In this document: positions 14,287 to 22,146 of the stretch, piece after piece
How the letters are laid out: the number at the start of each line of letters is the position of its first letter
How positions within the stretch are numbered: the stretch's first letter is position 1
Source of the DNA: Rhodocyclaceae bacterium
GTDB taxonomy: Bacteria > Pseudomonadota > Gammaproteobacteria > Burkholderiales > Rhodocyclaceae
Length of the DNA stretch: 25,632 nucleotides
Assembly: GCA_025361105.1 (NCBI GenBank)
Contig: JANYAW010000382.1
Location: 1 to 25,632, forward strand
Direction: 5' to 3'
Position numbers and translations under genes: made by a program
The notes under the pieces: model-generated
What the model was told of the DNA's origin: nothing
Databases searched by the model: none
Seen by the model: only the letters and a program-made list of their open reading frames with translations

Positions 14287-14303
14287 AATTACATTTCAGT
14301 AAG
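14287..14303 (-). promoter_or_regulatory. Predicted response-regulator box 5 (cupredoxin-CusF; shared with regulator genes)
   Basis: Read toward the cupredoxin gene it is CTTACTGAAATGTAATT, followed by GGGGTCAGCGTCC, similar to box 1. It lies in the divergent region between 14166 and 14449 and could also govern the two-component genes. No second clear box was found on the plus-strand side. Confidence 0.57.
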
Positions 14304-14448
14304 GATTGCCGCGTAGTGGTGCCATTGGCGCAAAATCTGTAGCCTTCGACGATGTAGTTGATGGCGGCAAAGGTATGGACAGCCAGTGTGCGCAACGCAG
14401 CGGAAGTCTGCTGCCCCGTGTTTTGTTGGGTGAGGAAGTCACAAAGAG

Positions 14449-15132
14449 ATGAAAATTCTGGTTGTCGAGGACGAAGTTAAGACGGGAGACTACCTGAAGC
14501 AGGGTCTGGTCGAGGCTGGGTTCGTGGTTGACCTAGCGCGAAATGGCGTTGATGGGCTTCACTTTGCGCTGACCGACGCCTATGACTTGGCGATTCTTGA
14601 TGTAATGCTCCCCGGCATCGATGGCTGGAAAGTGCTTCAAGGTATCCGCAAGGCCGGAAAGGATATTCCTGCGCTGTTTCTTACTGCCCGCGATCAAATT
14701 GAGGATCGGGTCAAGGGCTTGGAACTTGGCGCCGACGACTATTTGGTAAAGCCGTTTGCCTTCGCCGAATTGCTGGCCCGGGTCCGGACCTTATTGCGTC
14801 GTGGCAACCGCAGCAAGGAACCGGAACTGATGCGAATCGCCAATCTGGAGCTTGATCTGTTGCGTCGCAGGGTCACCCGCAGTGGTCGCCGGATTGACCT
14901 CACCGCCAAGGAGTTTTCGCTGCTTGAGCTACTGCTGCGACACCAAGGTGAAGTGCTACCGCGCTCGCTCATCGCCTCACAGATATGGGATATGAACTTC
15001 GATAGCGATACCAATGTGATTGAGGTGGCGATTCGTCGCCTGCGTGCCAAAATGGACGATGGCTTCGAGCCAAAGTTGGTTCGTACCGTGCGCGGAATGG
15101 GCTACGTGCTAGAGGACGAGCAACGTAGCTAG
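14449..15132 (+). CDS. Heavy-metal response regulator (CusR/CopR type)
   Basis: A 227-residue OmpR/PhoB-family regulator. Receiver domain 1-120: acidic pair E7/D8, phosphoacceptor Asp51 in LAILDVMLPG, Thr in FLTARD, Lys in LVKPFAFAELLARVRTLLRR. C-terminal winged helix about 130-225: LTAKEFSLLELLLRHQGEVLPRSLI, recognition helix region NVIEVAIRRLRAKMD, wing VRTVRGMGYVLE. The motif set is that of the heavy-metal regulator subfamily (CusR, CopR, CzcR, IrlR). The cognate kinase is at 15666, separated by a small secreted-protein gene. It is the likely reader of the five boxes in this window. Confidence 0.92.
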   Translation: MKILVVEDEVKTGDYLKQGLVEAGFVVDLARNGVDGLHFALTDAYDLAILDVMLPGIDGWKVLQGIRKAGKDIPALFLTARDQIEDRVKGLELGADDYLVKPFAFAELLARVRTLLRRGNRSKEPELMRIANLELDLLRRRVTRSGRRIDLTAKEFSLLELLLRHQGEVLPRSLIASQIWDMNFDSDTNVIEVAIRRLRAKMDDGFEPKLVRTVRGMGYVLEDEQRS

Positions 15133-15170
15133 GCTGAGAAATTTATTGTTCCAAACGGAGATATCACTTC

Positions 15171-15614
15171 ATGCGAAAGCTGAACTTAATAGTAACTGCA
15201 TCGACGCTGATGCTGACGTTGTTGCCGATCCTCAGTTCTGCCAAAGAACCTGCTCACGTGATCAGCGCTTTCCACGCGGCATTGGCCAGCGGCGATGCCG
15301 CCGCCGCAAATGCGCTGCTAGCACCGGAGATCACGATTTATGAATCCGGTTTTGTTGAGCGTTCACGCACTGAATATGCCGGGCATCACCTGCCGGAGGA
15401 CATCGCCTTCGCCAAAAAATCAACGCGCCGCGTTTTGCAGCACACCGAGCGCAGGGAAGGAAATCTTGCCGTTATTTGGGAGGAAACCGAAACGCTGGCA
15501 AAGCTCAAAGGCAAGGACGTAAAGATATTGGGCACAGAAACCAGCTTATTACAAAAAATTGGCGAGTCGTGGACCATTGTTCATGTTCACTGGTCCTCCC
15601 GTAAAGAAAAATAG
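15171..15614 (+). CDS. Secreted NTF2-like (SnoaL/DUF4440-type) protein between regulator and kinase
   Basis: A 147-residue protein with a signal peptide (MRKLNLIVTASTLMLTLLPILSSA) and a mature domain with the NTF2-like cone-fold pattern: VISAFHAALASGDAAAANALLAPEITIYESG, then NLAVIWEETETL, then ESWTIVHVHWSSR. Such domains bind small ligands or act as enzymes; none is assigned here. A ribosome site GGAG lies 10 bp before the ATG. Its position between a metal response regulator and its kinase, with export to the periplasm where copper is sensed, suggests an accessory role in sensing or handling, which is inference. Homologues beside cus/cop two-component genes are familiar. Confidence 0.8.
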   Translation: MRKLNLIVTASTLMLTLLPILSSAKEPAHVISAFHAALASGDAAAANALLAPEITIYESGFVERSRTEYAGHHLPEDIAFAKKSTRRVLQHTERREGNLAVIWEETETLAKLKGKDVKILGTETSLLQKIGESWTIVHVHWSSRKEK

Positions 15615-15665
15615 AGCCCGCAGTATCCGCGCAGCTTATGTGTGATTGATCGCAGCACAGGTCAA

Positions 15666-17060
15666 ATGAAATTCCAACGAGCATCCCTTACTTCCCGCTT
15701 GACGGCGCTGTTTGCCACAGTATCAACGGTCGTGTTGCTGATGCTTGGCTTACTGGTTAGAAACGAGGTCGAGCAACATTTCGTTGAGCAGGATATGGAA
15801 CTCATGACCGGGAAGTTGCGGCTCGTTGGGCATCTGCTGGAGCGCTTGCGAGCACCTGCTGATATTCATACATTGTCAGCACAGCTTGACGATTCGCTCG
15901 TTGGCCATCACGGTCTCTCCGTAATGGTGCTTGGCGCGGACAATCAAAAGCTCTTTGCTACTGTCGATGCGGAGTTCCCCGCGCCATTGCTGGTCCGCGC
16001 GAACGTCAAGCATCCGCCAATTCCGCAGGTATGGACGCAGACGTTTGCTAGTGGTCCGATACCGATGCGCGGCATCGCTACGCTGCTGCCGACTGGCGTC
16101 CATGACATGCAACCGCTGCTGGTCGCCGTCGCGGTCGACATCACTCAACACGCGCATTTCATGGCGTCGTTTAAGCGCACGCTCTGGCTGTTTGTTAGTT
16201 TTGCCGCCGCCTTAGCCGGTGTCCTTGGGTGGGTGGTGGTACGGCGTAGCCTGGCACCGCTACAAGCCATTCGTAAGAGTGCGGCTGCAATCACAGCTAA
16301 CCGGCTTGACCATCGCTTGGCAGTGGATGCTGTTCCGGTCGAACTGGCAGCACTAGCAGTGACCATGAACGATATGCTTGCGCGCCTTGAGGAGTCGTTT
16401 CGCCGAATGAAAGATTTTTCTGCGGATTTGGCCCACGAACTGCGGACACCAATTACCAATTTGATGACGCAGACCCAAGTGGCGTTGGTCAAAGCACGAA
16501 CGGCGAGTGAATACCGTGAAGTATTGGCCTCAAACGCCGAGGAGTACGACCGCCTTGCGCGGATGATCAGTGACATCTTATTTCTGGCGCAAGCGGACAA
16601 TGGCCTCATCGTGCCGAATCGCGAACTGGTGGATCTGGAAACCGAAGTTATCGCTTTGTTTGATTTTTTCGAAGCCATGGCAGCAGAAAAATTCATACTT
16701 CTCTCGCTGACCGGCAGCGGTCAGATCCGTGGCGACAAGCTGATGTTGCGCCGAGCATTGGCCAATCTGTTGTCCAACGCAATTCGTCATACCCCCGCAC
16801 AAGGTAGTATCAAGATCGATATTGACAAGACCACTGTCGGAGCCAAACTGACCATAGCGAATAGTGGCGACGCGATTCCGCCGGAGCACCTACCTCGACT
16901 TTTTGATCGTTTCTATCGCGTTGATCAGTCACGCAACAGTCACGCCGACGGTGCCGGCCTCGGGCTGGCAATTACCCGTTCAATTGTTCAGGCTCATGGC
17001 GGAGAAATACACGTTAGTTCAGGAGCCAGTGGCGTTATTTTTGAACTACAGTTGGTCTGA
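15666..17060 (+). CDS. Heavy-metal sensor histidine kinase (CusS type)
   Basis: 464 residues from the ATG at 15666 (a GTG at 15642 in the same frame is an alternative). Membrane helix about 14-32, periplasmic sensor region about 33-170, second helix about 172-193, HAMP linker, then the HisKA domain with phospho-acceptor His257 in FSADLAHELRTPITNL. The HATPase domain has the N box ALANLLSNAIRHTP, F box FDRFYRVD and G box GAGLGLAI. It should sense periplasmic Cu/Ag and phosphorylate the regulator at 14449. The His-containing periplasmic part (DITQHAHF, SLVGHHGL) could bind metal. It converges on the cusC relic. Confidence 0.92.
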   Translation: MKFQRASLTSRLTALFATVSTVVLLMLGLLVRNEVEQHFVEQDMELMTGKLRLVGHLLERLRAPADIHTLSAQLDDSLVGHHGLSVMVLGADNQKLFATVDAEFPAPLLVRANVKHPPIPQVWTQTFASGPIPMRGIATLLPTGVHDMQPLLVAVAVDITQHAHFMASFKRTLWLFVSFAAALAGVLGWVVVRRSLAPLQAIRKSAAAITANRLDHRLAVDAVPVELAALAVTMNDMLARLEESFRRMKDFSADLAHELRTPITNLMTQTQVALVKARTASEYREVLASNAEEYDRLARMISDILFLAQADNGLIVPNRELVDLETEVIALFDFFEAMAAEKFILLSLTGSGQIRGDKLMLRRALANLLSNAIRHTPAQGSIKIDIDKTTVGAKLTIANSGDAIPPEHLPRLFDRFYRVDQSRNSHADGAGLGLAITRSIVQAHGGEIHVSSGASGVIFELQLV

Positions 17061-17082
17061 CCTTTGTAACCAATACTCATTT

Positions 17083-17844
17083 TTAGGCAACTTGAACGCC
17101 GTTGTCACCCCGCGACGCGGAGCCCAAGAAATGCGGAGACTGTAGTTTGCGTGCCAGCAGTGCGTTAATTCGGGATTGCTGCTGACGCTTGTCGTTGTTC
17201 AAACCGATAAGCTCACCGCGCATGCCGGTTTGGTCGATCTGGGCGCGAATCACATCCTGTTGCAGGGCCAATCCACCGGCGTAGCGGGATCGCGCCACCT
17301 CCTCAAGATGTGTCATCAAGTCGAGCAACTCGCCGGTCAGCGCAAGGTTCCCGGTCGTGTAGTAATACTGGGCGTAGGTCGTCTTGAGCCTGGCTGCCAG
17401 TTCGTTCCAGGTTTTTGTCACAGCGCTATTTGCCTGCTCGGCAACCGCTTCCGCAACTTCACGTTTCAGGTCGCGTTTGCCCCAGAAAGGAAAGGCCTGA
17501 ACCAGGTTGTACTTGGTTTCGCCAACGCGCGCAGGCAGTAGGCTCGGCGACGTATCGGTCGCTGCGCCATTCATGCCAGCACTGTAATTGTTGATGTTCT
17601 CCAGCTCGATCCGCAAGATTGGATCAGGCAATGCACTGGCCGATTCCACACGCTACAAAACGGCTTCGGCATCATGGCGCGTCGCGGCGAATTCTGGATT
17701 ATTCTGGCGCGCATAGATCAACAAACTCTGCAGCGAATTGCCGGGGATGGCTTCTTGCGCGGCAGTGCCGCCGCTGACGCAGGCCATCGCCAATGTCAAC
17801 AGAGTCGAACGCGCCAATGTACGAAAATTGGGTGAAAACTTCAT
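17083..17844 (-). pseudogene. Decayed second copy of cusC (5' half only)
   Basis: Starting at 17844 with the same AGGAGG leader as cusC, the frame gives a signal peptide and QEAIPGNSLQSLLIYARQNN, closely matching cusC, then hits TAG at 17653-17655 where cusC has a CAG glutamine codon. The same frame continues afterwards (RVESASALPDPILRIELENINNYSAG). Similarity to cusC ends abruptly near 17147, after RINALLARK; the remaining residues LQSPHFLGSASRGDNGVQVA are unrelated. About 230 of 436 residues survive, so no channel can form. By eye the DNA is about 85% like 5736-6433, so the copy is old. It abuts the kinase gene. Confidence 0.88.
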
Positions 17845-17904
17845 CGGAAACCTCCTGCTGTTATTCAGTGGAATAACGAGCCGAGGCAGACGCCACGGCT
17901 CGGA

Positions 17905-18122
17905 TCAGCAGTGGCGGGGCGGTCGCGGTAGCGGCGTGGTGATAAAGCTTTGCTCAGTTGGTGCTGGTGACACGCCGTGTTCGTCGGAACCCGGCAATGA
18001 GTCGTCGCCAAATATTGCAGGTGGCAGCACTAATGAGCTGGCGAGATGGCGATCGCCGCTGTTGCGTGAACCGGCAACAACAAGGCGGAAAAATAGAGGA
18101 TAAAAATTCGCAAAAAACGCAT
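17905..18122 (-). pseudogene. Decayed second copy of the Cys/His-rich small gene, Cys core deleted
   Basis: The start at 18122 gives MRFLRIFILYFSALLLPVHA, closely matching the protein at 6494-6853, then a stop after 31 codons. The C-terminal part is present in another frame: SLPGSDEHGVSPAPTEQSFI, ending PLPRPPRHC with a stop at 17905. The middle is missing: compared with the intact gene, 142 bp between two GCGGCG hexamers (6785-6790 and 6643-6648 on the other copy) are gone. That removes the PCC and CADHSCNSCGDC region and shifts the frame. It precedes the cusC relic just as the intact gene precedes cusC. Confidence 0.83.
17954..17978 (-). repeat. 25-bp dispersed repeat, copy 2 (inside the relic small gene)
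   Basis: Identical over 25 bases to copy 1. It is paralogous by descent of the duplicated gene, so it is not an independent insertion. Confidence 0.7.
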
Positions 18123-18294
18123 AGTGGGTTCATTGTATGCCCTGCTGTAGGCAAAGCATTGCGCTAGATCAAGAGAGCGAAAACTGTCTGTCGTCGCAAT
18201 TTTTTTGTACGCTTCTGCTGCAACAGATCGAGCGTCCATGAAGTAATTTTGCAAGGTTTACAGAAAGTCTAGAGACGCTTGGACTACTCGCCTC

Positions 18295-18756
18295 TTAAAC
18301 ATCGCAAGCATATTGAATAAACCCGGCGTTGGTTGCTACTTTGTCGTAGAGCAGTCGGCCAGCCGCATTGGTCTCATGCGTGAGCCAATACACTCGACCA
18401 ATTCCTGCTGCGCGAGCAGTGCCTTTCACAGCCTCAATCAGTGCGCGACCGACGCCACAGCCGCGTAGTGAAGATTGCGTGAACAAATCTTGCAGATAGC
18501 AAACCAACGCCATGCGTGAGGTGCTACGGTGAAAAATGCAGTGCGTGATACCGACGATTTCGCCATCAATCTCGGCGACGATGGCAAACATTGGTTCGTT
18601 GGGATCCAAAAATCTCGCCCATGTTGCGCGGGTGATTTCATCGGCCAGTGCGGTGTCGCCGTGACGACCATAGAATGCGTTGTAGCCATCCCATAGCGGC
18701 TTCCATGCGGCGTAGTCTTGGACTGTTATAGGGCGTGTGGTGATTGTTGTTTTCAT
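18295..18756 (-). CDS. GNAT-family N-acetyltransferase
   Basis: A 153-residue protein with the GNAT fold. It has an N-terminal ITTRPITVQDYAAWKPLWDGYN, beta strands FAIVAEIDGEIVGITHCIF and LVCYLQDLFTQ, then the acetyl-CoA pyrophosphate loop RGCGVGRALIEAV, and a C-terminal part WLTHETNAAGRLLYDKVA with the conserved N/A-RLY pattern. The acceptor substrate cannot be told from sequence. It is read divergently from the alkA-like gene 56 bp away. It marks the return to ordinary chromosomal genes beyond the copper island. Confidence 0.9.
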   Translation of the reverse strand: MKTTITTRPITVQDYAAWKPLWDGYNAFYGRHGDTALADEITRATWARFLDPNEPMFAIVAEIDGEIVGITHCIFHRSTSRMALVCYLQDLFTQSSLRGCGVGRALIEAVKGTARAAGIGRVYWLTHETNAAGRLLYDKVATNAGFIQYACDV

Positions 18757-18812
18757 GGCATGTCATCCGTGTTTTAACCCGACGCTGAGTATGAGCGAAA
18801 TATGACCGAAAT

Positions 18813-19724
18813 ATGACGCATCAAATCAATTGCGAGATCACGCTGCCAAGCAACTATCGCCCCGCTGACGTGTTGAAATTTCATGCACGCGATGTCACCG
18901 GTTTTTCAGAAATTGTCCGTGGTACGCTGATTCAAAAGGGCATCTTGCTTGATGGTGTGCCGACGCTGGCTACGATGCAGCTAGCTAAAAAAAAGGCGCG
19001 CTGTTCATTGGCGTTTGATGCGCCAGTCGACATCGATACGCTGGCTTGCAAAACGCTGATGCGGCGTTTGCTCGGGCTGGTGATTGATGCCGACGGTTTT
19101 GAGCATGCAATGCAATCGCATCTTGAACTCGGGCCGACAATCCGTGAGCAAACCGGATTGCGTTTGCCGATGGCAGCGAGTGCCTTTGAAGCGCTGATTT
19201 GGGCGATCACCGGTCAGCAAATCAATCTCGGTGTGGCGCTGCAATTACGCCGCCGTTTAATCGCACTGGCAGCGGTGCAACACTCATCGGGAATTGCTTG
19301 TCATCCCGATGCGCAGGAGGTCGCCAAACTCACTGCTGACCAGCTTGGGGAAGCAAAATTTTCGCGCGCCAAAACGCAGACGATACTCACCGTGAGCCGG
19401 ATGGTCTGCGCGGGCGAATTACCTTTGGACGAATGGCAACGCGAATCGCAGACCGCCGCGCTCGATGCGCCAATGATTCACGCACGTTTGCTGGCGATTC
19501 GCGGCATCGGTCCGTGGACGGCCAACTACACCATGTTGCGCGGCTTTGGCTGGGCCGACGGCTCCTTGCATGGCGATGTCGCGGTGCGAAATTCATTGCA
19601 ACAAATTTTGCAACAAACTGACAAAGTGTCGATTCCGCAAGCAGAACAATGGCTACTACAATTTTCACCGTGGCGTTCGCTGGTTGCCGCACATCTGTGG
19701 GCACGGCTGGCGAAACCAACGTGA
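18813..19724 (+). CDS. alkA: DNA-3-methyladenine glycosylase II, AlkA type
   Basis: A 303-residue base-excision repair glycosylase removing alkylated purines. The N-terminal AlkA_N-like domain (about 1-100) is followed by the HhH-GPD domain: FEALIWAITGQQINLGVALQLRRRL, helix-hairpin-helix LLAIRGIGPWTANYTMLRG, then GDVAVR with the catalytic Asp at residue 255. The length is that of stand-alone AlkA without the Ada domain. The start at 18813 is the first ATG after the divergent GNAT promoter; the ribosome site is weak. Confidence 0.88.
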   Translation: MTHQINCEITLPSNYRPADVLKFHARDVTGFSEIVRGTLIQKGILLDGVPTLATMQLAKKKARCSLAFDAPVDIDTLACKTLMRRLLGLVIDADGFEHAMQSHLELGPTIREQTGLRLPMAASAFEALIWAITGQQINLGVALQLRRRLIALAAVQHSSGIACHPDAQEVAKLTADQLGEAKFSRAKTQTILTVSRMVCAGELPLDEWQRESQTAALDAPMIHARLLAIRGIGPWTANYTMLRGFGWADGSLHGDVAVRNSLQQILQQTDKVSIPQAEQWLLQFSPWRSLVAAHLWARLAKPT

Positions 19725-19819
19725 AGTCAATTACATCAACTTACAGTCCGACTCCCCTTGAGAATCCGTCGGAACTAAAATTGAGCTTGTTAGTCGTACA
19801 CTGCTTGAAACGTCCATTT

Positions 19820-19845
19820 GACGGCGTGTTACCAGCACCAACTGA
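19820..19845 (+). repeat. 25-bp dispersed repeat, copy 3 (alkA-prc intergenic)
   Basis: GACGGCGTGTTACCAGCACC followed by AACTGA; one base differs from the consensus. It is intergenic, 39 bp before the prc start, and runs into the hairpin at 19841-19864. Confidence 0.65.
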
Positions 19846-19864
19846 CGGTTTCATGTCCGTCAGT
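19841..19864 (+). promoter_or_regulatory. Perfect 8-bp inverted repeat ahead of prc
   Basis: ACTGACGG (19841-19848) and CCGTCAGT (19857-19864) are perfect inverted repeats around an 8-base loop. The repeat ends 19 bp before the prc ATG and overlaps the end of dispersed-repeat copy 3. It could be an operator or a leader hairpin. There is no T-run, so a terminator is unlikely. Confidence 0.4.
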
Positions 19865-19883
19865 AAACTTTGATGAGGCAAAG

Positions 19884-22109
19884 ATGAAAATTAAATCATC
19901 GTTCAAATTTTTACTAAGCGCATTGGCGATTGCTGCGCTATCGTCGGCTGCGTTTGCGCTCGATGCCGGAGCGCCGCGCCTGACGCAGCTCGAACCTTTG
20001 CCGCAACAATCGCAAGCAGCACGCTTGGCCGCTGAAGTATTAACGCGCTATCACTACAAAGCCATGCCATTGGATGATGCGATGTCAGAGAAAATTTTTG
20101 ACCAGTACATCAAGGCGCTGGATCCCGAAAAAATGTTCTTTGTGCAGGCTGATATCGATCAACTTTCTGTCAACCGAACAATTCTCGATGATGCCGTACT
20201 AACTGAAAACCTTACCGCGCCGTTCAGTATTTACAACCGTTATACCCAACGCGCGCTGGAGCGCTTTACCTTTGCACGCAGTTTGCTCAAAGGCAAATTC
20301 GATTTCGATCAGGACGAATCATTTCAATTCACACGCCGCAAAGCTGATTGGCCAAAAACCGATCTTGAGGTGCAAGACCTTTGGCGCAAGCGCGTCAAGA
20401 ACGATTGGCTGCGCATCCGACTGGCCGGCAAAGATGACAAGAGCATCATCGCCACGCTGGACAAACGTTACGAGACTACGCTCAAACGCATTGCACGGGC
20501 GAAAAGTGAAGACGCTTTTCAAACCTTTATGAATGCCTACACCACGGCGATTGAGCCGCATACCAACTACATGGGGCCGCGTCGCGCTGAGGAATTTGAT
20601 ATTTCGATGCGACTTTCGCTGATCGGTATCGGTGCCACGCTCACTGAGCGCGATGACTACACGACGATACGCGATTTGAGTGTTGGCGGACCAGCGGCTT
20701 TGTCCGGCAAACTCAAAATCGGTGATCGGATTATCGCGGTAGGGCAGGGCGAAAACGGCAAGATGGTCGATATTCGTGGCTGGCGGCAAGACGATGCGGT
20801 GTCTTTGATTCGCGGCGCATTGGATACCGTGGTGCGGCTGGAAATTTTACCGGCCGATGTTGGCGCGGAAGGCAAAAGCAAACTGGTTTCATTGGTGCGA
20901 AAAAAAATCACGCTCGAAGATCAGTCCGCCAAACAAAAAATAATTGCAGTGAAAGATGGCAGTGTCACACGACGCATCGGCGTAATTTCATTGCCCGGGT
21001 TTTATGAAGATTTTTCCGCGCGACAAAAAGGTGATCCGAATTTCAAAAGCGCCACGCGCGATGTCGCCCGTTTGCTCGGCGAATTAAAAAAAGAAAATGT
21101 CGACAGTGTGCTGCTTGATTTGCGCAACAACGGCGGCGGCTCCTTGAACGAAGCGATTGAACTCACCGGCTTGTTCACCGGTATTGGCCCGGTGGTGCAA
21201 CAGCGCGATGCCAAGGGCGAACTGATGGTCGGCAAAAACACCAAAGTCGCTGCCGTGTGGAATGGTCCCATGGGCGTGCTGGTCAATCACGGATCAGCAT
21301 CAGCATCGGAAATTTTCGCCGCCGCGATTCAAGACTATGGCCGCGGCTTGGTCATTGGTACGCAAAGTTTTGGCAAAGGCACGGTGCAAGGCGTGATTGA
21401 TCTTGATCGGATTGCGCGAAATGACAAACCGAAATTTGGCGAATTGAAACTCACTGTGGCGCAATTTTTTCGTATCAATGGCGGTACCACCCAACTGCGC
21501 GGTGTGATGCCGGACATTGTGTTTCCGAGTGTCACCGATCCGGATAATTTTGGTGAACTAAGCTACACCAATGCGTTGCCGTGGGTCGAAGTCAAACCGG
21601 CAATCTACTCGCCGACAGGTGACGTGAAAATAGAGCTGCCTGAGTTACTCAAACGCCATCTCGCGCGGACCAAAGTCGACAAGGAATTTCAATATCTCAA
21701 TGAAGATGTTGCCGAGGTCAAATCGCTGCGTGAAAAAAATCGAATCTCGCTCAACCAAACCGAGCGTCGCAACGAGCAGAAAACTCAAGAGACTCGAGAA
21801 GCCGCACGTGAATCAAGACGCAATGCCGACAAGCGGACGCGCAAGGGCGTTGCCGGGGAAAGTGCCGCTGACAAAGCCGCCGCGTCGAAAAAATCGCCGA
21901 CTCGTGACGATGGTCTACAAGCCGACGAGCGCAGCATTGAGACCCAGCTAGCGGAAGAAAAAGCCGACAAAAATGCCGACGATGTTTTGCTGACCGAAGC
22001 CGCACATATCCTTAGCGATGAAATAGACGTACGCGCGACTGCCACCGGCGCACCGCGCTTGCTGGCTGAAGCGAAACCGGCGTCCACTTCGACCACGCCC
22101 AACCCTTAA
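19884..22109 (+). CDS. prc: Carboxy-terminal processing protease Prc/Tsp
   Basis: A 741-residue periplasmic S41 protease that degrades or trims proteins from their C-termini (murein hydrolases, SsrA-tagged proteins in E. coli). Signal peptide MKIKSSFKFLLSALAIAALSSAAFA. A long N-terminal Tsp domain precedes a PDZ domain (about 240-340, LSVGGPAALSGKLKIGDRIIAVGQG) and the catalytic core. Ser473 in SASASE, Asp484 and Lys498 in SFGKGTVQ correspond to the E. coli Prc Ser/Asp/Lys set. The C-terminal DUF3340-like region ends in a Lys/Ala-rich low-complexity tail. The start at 19884 follows GAGG; the frame extends upstream to 19818 without a signal. Confidence 0.94.
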   Translation: MKIKSSFKFLLSALAIAALSSAAFALDAGAPRLTQLEPLPQQSQAARLAAEVLTRYHYKAMPLDDAMSEKIFDQYIKALDPEKMFFVQADIDQLSVNRTILDDAVLTENLTAPFSIYNRYTQRALERFTFARSLLKGKFDFDQDESFQFTRRKADWPKTDLEVQDLWRKRVKNDWLRIRLAGKDDKSIIATLDKRYETTLKRIARAKSEDAFQTFMNAYTTAIEPHTNYMGPRRAEEFDISMRLSLIGIGATLTERDDYTTIRDLSVGGPAALSGKLKIGDRIIAVGQGENGKMVDIRGWRQDDAVSLIRGALDTVVRLEILPADVGAEGKSKLVSLVRKKITLEDQSAKQKIIAVKDGSVTRRIGVISLPGFYEDFSARQKGDPNFKSATRDVARLLGELKKENVDSVLLDLRNNGGGSLNEAIELTGLFTGIGPVVQQRDAKGELMVGKNTKVAAVWNGPMGVLVNHGSASASEIFAAAIQDYGRGLVIGTQSFGKGTVQGVIDLDRIARNDKPKFGELKLTVAQFFRINGGTTQLRGVMPDIVFPSVTDPDNFGELSYTNALPWVEVKPAIYSPTGDVKIELPELLKRHLARTKVDKEFQYLNEDVAEVKSLREKNRISLNQTERRNEQKTQETREAARESRRNADKRTRKGVAGESAADKAAASKKSPTRDDGLQADERSIETQLAEEKADKNADDVLLTEAAHILSDEIDVRATATGAPRLLAEAKPASTSTTPNP

Positions 22110-22146
22110 TCCTTAGATCGCGAAACCAACATCGATGGAAACTTCC

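Noticed and set aside
14316..14346. Possible sixth regulator box (CAAAATCTGTAGCC) facing the regulator gene
   Set aside because: The TGTA core is offset by one base from the consensus and the left half does not match; too weak to list.
19755..19775. CCGAC...GTCGG hairpin after alkA as a terminator
   Set aside because: Only a 5-bp stem with a long loop and no T-run.
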